64,000 bases of DNA, taken from the NCBI GenBank assembly GCA_025504975.1, contig JANUWI010000002.1:1860001-1924000 (forward strand). The letters run 5' to 3'. This document shows positions 48,131-57,855 of the stretch, one piece after another. Below the pieces are notes generated by a model that was not told the origin of the DNA, did not search any database, and saw nothing but the letters and a program-made list of their open reading frames with translations. The translations under genes were made by a program, and so were the position numbers. Numbering within the stretch: the stretch's first letter is position 1; each line of letters starts with the position of its first letter. Source of the DNA: Plenodomus lindquistii. Taxonomy: Eukaryota > Ascomycota > Dothideomycetes > Pleosporales > Leptosphaeriaceae.

Positions 48131-51100
48131 ATGTCCATCATCGACACAACCAAGGATCTTTCGGCACTGTTCACCAAACAGGCCCAAGCAACTCCTGACC
48201 TAATTGCTCTGGAAGACGAAAAGGAGACATACACATACCAGCAGCTTCACGACAAAGTTGCCTCGCTCGCCGATCGGCTGCGAAGTCATGGTGTCGGACG
48301 TGACAGCTTGGTAGGTGTACTACTACCGCGCTCCGCCAACTATGTCGTTGCTTGTCTCGCAGCCCTACGTGCTGGCGGTGCATTTCTTGTGCTAGAATTG
48401 GCCTACCCCCCGGATTTACTTGCAGATGTCCTCGAGGATGCTCAGCCTACGGTTGTAGTCACCATCAGCGCCGAGGTTGGAAAGATCAAGGAAGGAACAG
48501 CCCTCGTCGTCTTGGACGAGCAAGAATCCGCCACCAACGGTCACTCAGAAGAGCAAGAACAGCAACCACTGCCATCTGAAGACGATCTCGATCGATTGGC
48601 ATTTGTTGCCTACTCAAGTGGAACCACTGGAAAGCCCAAGGGCATTGCGAACCCTCACAGAGCGTCCGTACTTTCGTACAATCTTCGATTTGGCCTGTCA
48701 GACCTCCAACCTGGCGATCGTGTTGCCTGTAACGTGTTCTTCGTATGGGAAATTATTCGTCCTCTCCTGCGTGGAGCAACAGTCGTGGCCGTACCAGATG
48801 ATGCAAGTTACGATCCTCGAATGCTTGTTGATCTGCTTGCGACCAAGAAGATCACCGAGACCCTTTTCACACCTACACTGTTTGCCGCCGTATTGGCCCG
48901 CCACCAAGCGCTGAGTACTCGGTTACCTGACCTGAAGACTATCTGGCTGAATGGAGAAGTCGTGACGACAGATCTCGCTCGAAGAGGTTTGAAAGCCCTT
49001 CCAAACACGCGCGTCCTCAACGTGTACAGCGCTTGTGAGACCCACGAGATCGCTTGCGGAGACGTCAAGGATATGCTGGAGAAGCTCGACAAAGATGCTG
49101 TCTACTGCCCAGTAGGTCCCCCTCTGATCGACCGGAAGTACATCTACATTCTCGACGAGAGTGGTCAAAAGGTGGATGAAGGAGAAAACGGCGAGCTCTT
49201 CGTTGGCGGACACTTGCTCGCTCGAGGATATCTCAACCTTCCGGAAACCACCGCAAAGGCTTTTGTTCGCAATCCCTACATCTCGAAAGCAGGTGCTCGC
49301 ATGTACCGCACTGGCGACAAAGCAAGACTCCTGTCGAATGGCTTGCTTGAAATCACCGGACGTGTGGGTGCAATGATCAAGATTCGTGGTTACTCTGTTG
49401 TCCCTGGAAAGGTTGAGAGCGCGATTGTCAATCATCTTGCTGCCAGCCGCTGTGCTGTGGTTCCCTTCGGAGAGGGTATTGACCGCCAGCTTGTTGCTTA
49501 CTTTGTTCGCGACAAGGAATCTTCAGATGAGCGCCCTGTCGTAGAAATCGATCGCACGGGTCGCAGTGCTACTGCGAGACGCATGCTCATGCCATATCTT
49601 GCACATTACATGATTCCTTCCTTATGGGTGGAGCTCGACGAGCTACCGACGAGCGATGTATCTGGCAAAGTCAACCACAAAGCGCTTCCTCCGCCAAGGC
49701 CCAGCTCGCCAACTGGCAGTGCGCGTAAATTTGAGCAGAGCCCCATTACAATCGAACAAGTCACCGAGATCTGGGCATCCATCCTCAGTGTTAGTCCAAG
49801 CTCCATCACGCCCGAGTACAACTTCTTCGATCTTGGCGGTCACTCCCTGCTCCTTGCAGATTTGGCTGCGCGCTTGTCGAACACATTCGGTTTCCGGGTA
49901 CCTGTCGCGCGTCTTGCCAATCCAGCAACGCTTAACGGTCACTTGGATACAGTCCGAGCCATTCGAGATGGTCACACCGCTGAGGTGCAGGAGAACCTAC
50001 CCGCTGTGCTCCGCGCGGACTCAGTACTAGACAAGGACATTCAGCCCCAGAACCCCAAGTTCTGCGCCATCAAGGACGCAAAGACTGTGCTCCTCACTGG
50101 TGTCACTGGTTTCTTGGGAGCTTTCCTCCTAAGAGATCTCCTGGAGAACACATCCGCTCAGATTCTCTGCATGGTCCGTTTTGCAGACTCATCCCAGGAC
50201 GATATCCCCGCTGGTATTGCCAGGATCCGTAGAAATCTACTGGATTTTGGTCTGTGGAGCGACAACATCATGGAGCGTGTGGAGATTCTCACTGGCAACT
50301 TGTCCCGTAAGCGATTTGGCCTTGCACCAGATACATTCAAGGCGCTTGCTGAGCGTACCGATGTCATTCTTCACGCTGCCGCTACTGTCAACTTGGTGTA
50401 CCCATACGCTGCATTACAAAAGCCCAACGTTGGTGGTACACGAGAGGTCTTACGTCTAGCTGCCGCAGGCGGCGCCACTGTCCAATACATCTCCACCAAC
50501 GGCGTCTTACTACCAAAGCCAGGCCGCGAAGGATGGTCCGAAGATGCTATGCTCGAAGTGGACGACGTTGTGAAGCTTGCCGACGGCTATGGACAGACCA
50601 AGTGGGTAGCTGAACAGCTTGCGCTGGAAGCTGGCCGTCGCGGAGTGCCTATCAAGATTCATCGTCTAGGTACCATCAGTGGTCATAGCGAGACGGGTGC
50701 TGCCAACGCCTGGGATTTACTGACAGCTTTGATTGTCGAATCAATCAGGATTGGCCACTACCCCGACGTCAAGGGTTGGCGTGCCGAGATGACGCCCGTG
50801 GACTTTGTCAGCAAGGCCGTCATTCATCTAAGCAATCAGACCGAGACCAAGCAGACCTTGTTCCACATTGGCGACCCCGATCCCGTGGACATTAGCCAGG
50901 TATTTGAGGATCTTAATGAGCTCGGCTACCCCACCAAGCCACTCGAATTTGAGAAATGGGTTGCGCTCTGGGACGACAAGCGAGGCTCGGCCAAGGGCGG
51001 CGATGGTGCTTTCACTGTAGATATCCTTAGGAGCGGTATGCCCAGTATCGAGTTCCTGAGAGATGTCGTCGTGCTTGACAATGCCAAGACGAGACCACTA

Positions 51101-51979
51101 CGCTTGGCCATCGAGCGCCCAAAGGTGGACCAAATCCTTCTTGAGACATACACACGCCACTGGTACGCTCGAGGTTGGTTGCCAAAGCCGCCAACTCGTC
51201 AAGACGCAGCTGGTGGTTCTGCTAGACTTCCTCGACGCGGACCGCTCTTCGGCAAGGTCGCAGTCGTCATGGGCGCTTCATCTGGTATTGGCGCTGCTAC
51301 TGCTGCAGCTCTTGCACGCGAAGGTTGCCATGTCGCTCTTGCAGCTCGGCGAGTCGATGCCCTCGAAGACCTCAAGAAGCGCCTAGTGATCCGTGAAGGC
51401 AAGATCATTACGCAGAAGACCGACATCACCGACAAGGCACAGGTTGAAGCACTAGTTGCTGCGGCAGAGAAGCAGCTCGGCCCTGTCGACATCTTCGTTT
51501 CAGTCTCTGGTGTCATGTACTTTACTATGATGGCGAATACACAGACCGATCAGTGGAACCAGACTGTCGACGTCAACTGCAAGGGTCTCCTCAACGTCAT
51601 CTCCTCTGTCGTTCCCTCCATGCTCAAGCGCGGCAAGGGCCATCTCGTCGCCATCTCTTCAGATGCTGGTCGCAAGGTCTTCCCCGGTCTCGGCGTCTAC
51701 TCCGCATCCAAGTTCTTTGTGGAAGCTACTCTACAGGGTCTACGAGTCGAGACCGCGGGTTCGGGACTGAGAGTAACAAGCGTGCAGCCAGGCAACGTCG
51801 CAACCGACTTGCTTGGTATGAGCACTGACCAGGAAGCGCTGAAGAAGTATGGTGAGCCGAGCGGTGCAAAGGTCCTGGACCCTGAGAACGTGGCGGATAG
51901 CATTGTGTATGCGCTCAAGCAGCCAGAGCATGTTGCTGTCAATGAGATTATGATTGAGCCGAGGGATGAGCCGATTTAA
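48131..51979 (+). CDS. ATRR: NRPS-like glycine betaine reductase (A-T-R-R)
   Basis: One intronless frame of 1282 residues. Adenylation domain about 15-520 (YSSGTTGKPKG 161-171, YRTGDKARL 392-400, Lys of SGKVNHK near 516). Thiolation domain with phosphopantetheine Ser572 in FFDLGGHSLL. Thioester reductase R1 from about 650 (LTGVTGFLGAFLL, catalytic Y820xxxK824). A second short-chain dehydrogenase R2 from about 1040 (GASSGIGAATA, S1176/S1177, Y1190xxxK1194). No condensation domain. This is the exact architecture of the fungal ATRR enzyme, which activates glycine betaine, reduces it to the aldehyde (R1) and then to choline (R2) with NADPH. The usual amino-acid-binding Asp region reads NVFFVWE, consistent with a non-amino-acid substrate. 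Betaine specificity is inferred from architecture and length; an aryl-acid reductase is less likely because those lack R2. No oxidase gene sits next to it. Confidence 0.9.
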   Translation: MSIIDTTKDLSALFTKQAQATPDLIALEDEKETYTYQQLHDKVASLADRLRSHGVGRDSLVGVLLPRSANYVVACLAALRAGGAFLVLELAYPPDLLADVLEDAQPTVVVTISAEVGKIKEGTALVVLDEQESATNGHSEEQEQQPLPSEDDLDRLAFVAYSSGTTGKPKGIANPHRASVLSYNLRFGLSDLQPGDRVACNVFFVWEIIRPLLRGATVVAVPDDASYDPRMLVDLLATKKITETLFTPTLFAAVLARHQALSTRLPDLKTIWLNGEVVTTDLARRGLKALPNTRVLNVYSACETHEIACGDVKDMLEKLDKDAVYCPVGPPLIDRKYIYILDESGQKVDEGENGELFVGGHLLARGYLNLPETTAKAFVRNPYISKAGARMYRTGDKARLLSNGLLEITGRVGAMIKIRGYSVVPGKVESAIVNHLAASRCAVVPFGEGIDRQLVAYFVRDKESSDERPVVEIDRTGRSATARRMLMPYLAHYMIPSLWVELDELPTSDVSGKVNHKALPPPRPSSPTGSARKFEQSPITIEQVTEIWASILSVSPSSITPEYNFFDLGGHSLLLADLAARLSNTFGFRVPVARLANPATLNGHLDTVRAIRDGHTAEVQENLPAVLRADSVLDKDIQPQNPKFCAIKDAKTVLLTGVTGFLGAFLLRDLLENTSAQILCMVRFADSSQDDIPAGIARIRRNLLDFGLWSDNIMERVEILTGNLSRKRFGLAPDTFKALAERTDVILHAAATVNLVYPYAALQKPNVGGTREVLRLAAAGGATVQYISTNGVLLPKPGREGWSEDAMLEVDDVVKLADGYGQTKWVAEQLALEAGRRGVPIKIHRLGTISGHSETGAANAWDLLTALIVESIRIGHYPDVKGWRAEMTPVDFVSKAVIHLSNQTETKQTLFHIGDPDPVDISQVFEDLNELGYPTKPLEFEKWVALWDDKRGSAKGGDGAFTVDILRSGMPSIEFLRDVVVLDNAKTRPLRLAIERPKVDQILLETYTRHWYARGWLPKPPTRQDAAGGSARLPRRGPLFGKVAVVMGASSGIGAATAAALAREGCHVALAARRVDALEDLKKRLVIREGKIITQKTDITDKAQVEALVAAAEKQLGPVDIFVSVSGVMYFTMMANTQTDQWNQTVDVNCKGLLNVISSVVPSMLKRGKGHLVAISSDAGRKVFPGLGVYSASKFFVEATLQGLRVETAGSGLRVTSVQPGNVATDLLGMSTDQEALKKYGEPSGAKVLDPENVADSIVYALKQPEHVAVNEIMIEPRDEPI

Positions 51980-52928
51980 GGCGTGTCATGGAACGTCCGT
52001 ACGAGAGTCGAGATGCATGAAGGCAGCAGCGTGTTATTTAGAACAGCGAGCCGAATGACTCTTCGTTACATGTAGGGAGTCAACAATAGGGTGTCGTAGG
52101 ACGTGCTCTTAACCCATTCACTTGGTGGTTATGCCGGGTGCGCAAAAGGAAGCTCCGTGTGGTATATGCTTCAATAAGACATATACTACTAGAACAGCAT
52201 AGCATAGCAAACAGATCAGAATGACATTTTCACAACTTCCATGATTCTCTTGATAGTCTGTAGATAAGGTTGTTTGGGAGTGCGGTGCCAAGGCGGCTGA
52301 AGATTGGCGTAAGGTGATGAAATCGAACAACAGTTCGTGCACCAATCACGTCTTCCTTACTAACGCCACATTCATAACACACCGAAGAGTTAGGCGAGGT
52401 TGCAGGGCGCTATATAAGCTATACACCTTTCCTGATGATATGAGTGGTGGACATGATACCCTAATGTATGTACTTTGCAGGATCGTTACCCCAAGATGTG
52501 ACCCTGTCGTCAATACAGATGCTGCACGCAACACACTCCGAAGATCTACACACGCGCGATTGAAGATCAAGGTAATCTCTGCGATTGCCTATTAGCCAAC
52601 ACCCTCATCTCCGTCTGCGACTATTGGCAGACGAGTCTTGAATTGGCTGAGATTGAATAGCCTTGGCGACTTCAAATGGCGTATCAGATCTGCAAGTGGC
52701 TGCCTCTTAAACCCCTTTTGGGACGTGAACGACTACTCAATCGTCGCGCCGGCCCGCATGGCAGTAAGAGGAGAGCTGAGTAGATATGAAGATCGGCATA
52801 TATCCAATCGTGGTGGGCTGCTTTTTGTCGCGTGTTCCGATTCTTCTTGACCTCCATATTCTTCTGCGTATTTCATGTTGAATTTCTCTATCTTTTGAAT
52901 CGTTGTCCATTGCCATCGTTCAAACATC
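51980..52928. other. Intergenic; SLATT gene upstream region
   Basis: 949 bases. A TATATAAG lies at 52411-52418, rather far (about 510 bases) from the next start. Bases 52830-52928 are T/C-rich leader. No gene seen. Confidence 0.4.
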
Positions 52929-54410
52929 ATGCAATACCTGCCTTCCATCTTCCGACCGGGTGGTCGCGATCGCGTGCACAATGCCGAAGAAGGACTATCT
53001 GGGAGCATGTTACAGTTCCCACCTGGGCAAGCCCAACCTCCATTGCAACATGCGCCAGTAAGCAAACTCCGCCAGCTACGAATTCCTGACTAAGTCTTCG
53101 CAAAGACGTTTACGCCTGAGCCAAACAGTCAACTCGCGACCTTCAGACACCTTGTCGGCATCCACAGCACGAGAGAATTCGGGGCACTGTCCAACCACGA
53201 AAGGATGCTCCACGCACCACACGATAGCCTCCATTTCGAGGGCCGCGCAGTGCCCAATGTCGGAATGTACAACCGTGTCTGTCATCGTGAAGCCCAAGCA
53301 AAACGCGGTTACAAATTCGCTTCTGTCCTGATCAACTCGTGCCTGGGACTTCAGGTCATCGTCGCGGCTGCCTTGACTGCCATGGGTGCGGCGAATACAA
53401 ATCACGTCAGTATAACAGCATTTGGAGCTGTCAATACCGTCCTCGCAGCTGTCCTCACCTATCTCAAAGGCTCAGGCCTGCCGAATCGCATACGCTGGTA
53501 CGAAAACGAGTGGAAGAAGATTAGAGAGTATATTGAGCAGCGCGAACGCGACTTCTCGCGGCCAAACTGCCCGTTGGATGTTGCGCAGGTGGTGGAAGTG
53601 GTTGAGGCCATGTACGAGGAGGTCAAGGCTGATATTCAAACCAACACGCCAGAGTCGTACATTTCCATATCTGATATTCGAGCACGAAGCGAAGCCGCAA
53701 AGAACCCGCATATACCGAAGTTGCAGAATATGATTGGTGGAACGGCGACAGCTGGCCGTAGTAAGCTGGAGGAGCTGGAGCTCAAGTACGGACACAAAGC
53801 AACGGAGTTTCTAGAGGGTCTGGCACACAAGGAGGAAGAGCGCCTCAAGCGGATGGAGGGCGATATTGAATATTCGAAGAACAAGGCGCTTGCCGCTCTC
53901 CAAACTGAGAAGGATGGCATAATTCGAGGAGCGAGAGATTGGGAGAAGGAGATGGAAGATCGAGGTGCGGCGGCGGCGGAGAAGGAAATCCAACATGCCA
54001 GAGCTGAAGCTCAGAGCTTTGGAAATAGCATGCAAGAAGCAGGCGGACGTCATATTGAACGAGCGCGTTCAAGTTTCCTCCAACGGGGTATGGACTTTGC
54101 AAGGGAGGTTGATACAGCTAAAACGGGCATTCTGCAACAAGGTGCGGCTGTCTCGCAGAACCTCAATGCAGCCTCGAGTGCTGCGGTGCAACAAGGTAGG
54201 GAATACCAGCAGGATCTGGAGGCCAAGGCAGCCCGGGTAGCAGAGGTTGAACGTGAGGTGGAGAGAGAGGCGGAGCGGACGAGGCTCGCTGCACAAAGAG
54301 TTGGCGACACGGTTCAGCAGGCGGGAGATAGTTTTCACAGAGCAGGAGACAGTCTACAAAGGATCGGAAAAGCAGTTGATGACGAGATCCAGCCGCATCG
54401 AAATCACTGA
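52929..54410 (+). CDS. Fungal SLATT two-TM protein with long coiled coil
   Basis: Two exons (52929-53057, 53106-54410), a 48-base intron with donor GTAAGC, branch CTGAC and a less usual CAAAG acceptor, give 477 residues. An upstream in-frame TAA at 53091 requires this splice. Residues about 95-112 are basic (HREAQAKRGYK), followed by two membrane spans (114-137, 144-163) joined by a short loop, then a helix (RIRWYENEWKKIREYIEQRE), the layout of the SLATT fold. Residues 190-435 are an almost continuous charged, Ala-rich coiled coil resembling apolipoprotein-like helices (EKEIQHARAEAQSFGNSM), ending in DSFHRAGDSLQRIGK repeats. In bacteria SLATT proteins are predicted pore-forming effectors of nucleotide-signalling defence systems; the fungal branch has no settled function. 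No nucleotide cyclase or sensor gene is adjacent. Confidence 0.78.
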
Positions 54411-54531
54411 GTCAAGATACGATCCAACGAGTTAAAATATGTAATGTATGATTCTCATTTCTCGTATCCCATTTCCTTTCCATGTGTCCGGATCAGAATG
54501 CCGGAATATGTCGAAGCACCAGTCGGTTACT

Positions 54532-55825
54532 TCAGAGTACAGGTGGCTTGCCTGTCTTCGTCAACGCCTCGAAGTGAGTGCGTGCTTGAGCTGCGCCGCT
54601 TTCGACAGCTTCGAACCAAGACTCCAAGCCATCAGGCAGCTGGCCAGTGGGCCGATATAAAATCTCTGGGCTCAGCAGTTGGTCCAGCACAGTATCGGAT
54701 GGCGCGTTGTTCGCCTGGAAGAGCAGTTGCAACTGCAATTTGAATCCAACCTCGGTACCAAAGAAGACCGGATGCTCTTGGACCTGATTCTCGATTCCGT
54801 CTCGCAGCCAAGGCCATTATTTGTCCTCTTCCTCCTCAGACAGTCGGCCGTCGAACATGAGCACGTATGCTGCCACATCGTGCATGAGACGCTGCGAGAC
54901 CATCATAGCTCCTTCATGAGCAGCTCTTCTCAAGATGTCTTGAGTGGGCAGTGTGTCAGCAGCCTTTGAGGCTGAAGAAGACGAGGCGGCTGTATTGTCA
55001 GCGGCAATCTGCAATTTCTCTTTGCGGGCAGCGACTTCGCGCTCCTGCTGTTGATATGCGGTCCAACCTGCATGGGAGCTGATGCCCTGCAGGACCAGCC
55101 GGATCTGCTCGTTGTGAGCCTCGTCGCCTTTGAGCTGCTGTAGGCGTCTCTCGTAGTCAAGGCGGGGGCTTATCAGCCTTCTGCTTGTCCATGGCGGTGA
55201 TGTGCTTTAACACAGCATTGTACTGCTGCTCGAGGGAATCCTTGAGTGCGGCTGGTGAGCTAGGTATCTGAGCTGCCTGCTCGAGTAGTGTCTCGAGGGC
55301 AGAGATTCGCTCTTCGCGAGTGCTGTCTTCTACAGCGCGCTCTGCTGCGATGGCAGCATTCTTCTTTTCGAGCAAGGCACATTGGTGCTCCCGTCCGCGT
55401 ACAGCGGTGATGTCCCGGGCAAGAATGAGACGCTCTCGGAATACACCGTCTTGCAGCTGCTCCTCTTGCGGCGTCATTGTCTTATCGACCTCGGGCGTCT
55501 GGTGAAGCTGCTGGGTCAGCCTGTCAAAATCAGCCTGATGGTCCATTTCTGCCTTTTCTGCCTTGCGTTGCAAGGTGTCAATTGCACGCAGCAGACTGTG
55601 CTCACGTTTGACGCTGGCGTCAGCGACAGCGACATCTTCTGGTAGCATGTCTTGCGTCTTCAAAGTGCTGGGCTCAACCAGCATCGTCGAGACGTCCATC
55701 ATGGGATCGTCTTCGTCACCAGTCAGGTCTCTCCAGCGGTCGACTTCAGTGGTTACAAGAGCAGGGTCTTGTGAATCTAAGGGCCATGCGCCTGGGGGCT
55801 CGCTCTGCTGCTTGGTGGAAGCCAT
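54532..55825 (-). pseudogene. Coiled-coil protein gene, frame broken twice
   Basis: From ATG 55825 an open frame of 222 codons encodes an acidic N-terminus and a coiled coil (EKKNAAIAAERAVEDSTREE, LETLLEQAAQ). It ends at TGA just after a C5 run (plus-strand G5, 55164-55168); with one C fewer, the frame would continue as LDYERRLQQLKGDEAHNEQ to TAA at 54817-54819. The same frame then stays open another 94 codons with protein-like content (VLDQLLSPEILYRPTGQLPD) to 54532. So a frame of about 430 codons carries one frameshift and one TAA (one C-to-T change from CAA). Alternatives: a 76-base intron 55138-55213 (weak GTGTTA donor, CTACAG acceptor, correct phase) would bypass the frameshift, and the TAA after EEEEDK could be the true stop. 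Family unknown. Divergent from the gene at 56075. Confidence 0.55.
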
Positions 55826-56074
55826 CGTGTTCGGTGCAGTTGGTGGCGTTGAACGAATTTTGCATGCAGAAGATCAGCAACCGGGCATTGACCCCGCTAA
55901 GCCGCCTTCACCGTGAGTGTGGCTGTTTGCGTGCGTCGTTTGTTGGGCTTGGCGCCCAAAATTCTGAGTCTCAACCTGGCCTGGCCTTCCTCCTAACGAC
56001 ATCAACAACATCAACAGCACGCGGTTCGTTTCTCGCAGATCACAGTGTTGGTAATTGCTAACACGTATCAGAAC
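55826..56074. promoter_or_regulatory. Divergent promoter
   Basis: 249 bases between the two start codons of the interrupted genes, which probably share regulation. No motif recognised. Confidence 0.4.
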
Positions 56075-57554
56075 ATGTCGAACTCTCGATACAGAGCGCT
56101 TGCGAATTCAGTCTCCTCAGAGGCACCTGATGTCGTCTTTCCCGGCCGATTCAATCGACCTAGCAACGATGGTTCGCCTTCGAGCAGCTCATCAGATCCT
56201 GAACCGCCTTTTACGCGCCATAGTCAGGCCAGCGGACCGGCTGGGAACCTGTCGGACGTCGATATCGACACATCCGAACTGCATGGCTTGGCCCAAATCG
56301 ATGTCAATCGTTACGTCGGCCTTGCCCAGAACATCCCAATCGATGGATGGTTGCCGCTGATAGAAGCTGGATCTGAGGATGAGTGCGCCTCTGGCTCGCC
56401 CCTGGTCGAAAGCATGCAAAGCGAAACAATTCCTCGCATGGTTTGGCGTGCTGCCTGTGAACAGTATCTGTTCGATGAACGAACAAGTTATCATCGAGTG
56501 CATCTCTGGCAATATTGATCTTGCCTATAGACAGAGCAAACTTGCGAATACCGCACTCGCAAAATAGCTGGATCAAATGCAGGACCGTGGAGCACTGCAT
56601 CCATCCTGCTACGTGCGGACATTGACCAATACCGACGGGCAGACCATGTCGCTTGATGACTACGAGCAGATGCTCGATATCGCTGAAAAGTACTGCAGCC
56701 GTGACGTTGCGTATGTCAGCGTTTGCTACGCTGTAGATTCCGCAGCCATCGATCCGACTGCAAGCCAGACGCAGACGCAGACCCAATCGCAAACACCGAG
56801 CCAGTCTTGGACTATAGATGACAGTCGCAGGGGCCTTCGTCGTCACCTGCAAACTGATACAACGGACTTCTCTGAAAGTCGGGCGAAAACACTTCGCGCC
56901 TGGATTGCAGCAGGTAGAGCTCGCATCCGCCGATGCCGTAACATGGGTACGAGACTGAACCCCCCAATCCAGCATGTTGGATATGTACCCAACTCCAAAG
57001 ACCGAATGATCGGGAATGAGGGTCGCAATTCCGCCAACTGGCTGAGCTTACTGGCCATTGACATATGCCAGACGCAATGGCCTGACAAGTACAGCCTCAA
57101 ATATTTTGTCATCTGTTTGCTCTTCGATGAGCCTATGGCACCATTCTCAGAGACTATCCTGACTCGCTTCCTACGTGCCTACATTGTCGATGGCGGCCTC
57201 AGTATCGACTGGGCCGGTGAGAGCATTGCAAGTCTCGAGCTGCCTGACATGACAGCTGAAGAGGAACGAGACTTTTGGAATGACAAACAGGACTACATTC
57301 GCCAGAACACTGACTACGATGCGAATGTAAAGAAAGAACATCGCTGCCGGATGGCGTACTACAAGCGCAACATGGATGCGAAAAAGGCTCGCCTGCGCGA
57401 ATCAATCGCCAGAAGGGACATGAAGTTCTCGGAGTTCATCCAAAATCGTGATGATGTCGAGGCTCTTATCAGCACGGTTAAGGCTACTGGCAAACCGATT
57501 AAATCGGAGTATGAGGAGGCTATCAAACTTAGCAGAGACATGGCGAAGCGCTAA
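56075..57554 (+). pseudogene. Unknown gene with apparent frameshift and TAG
   Basis: The first frame (ATG 56075 to TGA 56518, MSNSRYRALANSVSSEAPDV) has a Ser-rich start and an acidic segment. The second frame, effectively from about 56470 to the stop at 57554, reads NEQVIIECISGNIDLAYRQS, meets TAG at 56565-56567, and continues LDQMQDRGALHPSCY into 320 further residues, including a Gln/Thr repeat (QTQTQTQSQTPSQS) and a charged helical C-terminus (YYKRNMDAKKARLRESIARR). TAG is one C-to-T change from CAG. A 70-base intron 56498-56567 (weak GTGCAT donor, AAAATAG acceptor) would restore one frame of about 470 residues, so the gene may be intact. No domain recognised; probably lineage-restricted. 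Divergent partner of the coiled-coil gene. Confidence 0.5.
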
Positions 57555-57855
57555 GGGATCCGGCTTTTGCTGGCCGGGGATTCAAATAGTGGAAAACGCG
57601 TGATGGACGCAATGTAACATGGTTTCATATTCAGAAGACCAAAACATGATCTCTGTGAACGACTCGGTGGTTTTCGACCCTCTCCGCCTGCGCGAGGGTT
57701 GGGGGTGGTTGGCACATCCCAGTAAGAACGCGATGTTGGATCATGAGAAGGATGTAGGAAACCACACACTCCTTTGATGCTCAAGTCCAAAACACTGAAG
57801 CAGGCAAAGACTAAACCAGACCAAAGTCACCGCTCCCCACATCTCAATCCCCCCA
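57555..57855. other. Convergent 3' region
   Basis: 301 bases between converging genes; should contain both terminators. Nothing else seen. Confidence 0.4.
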
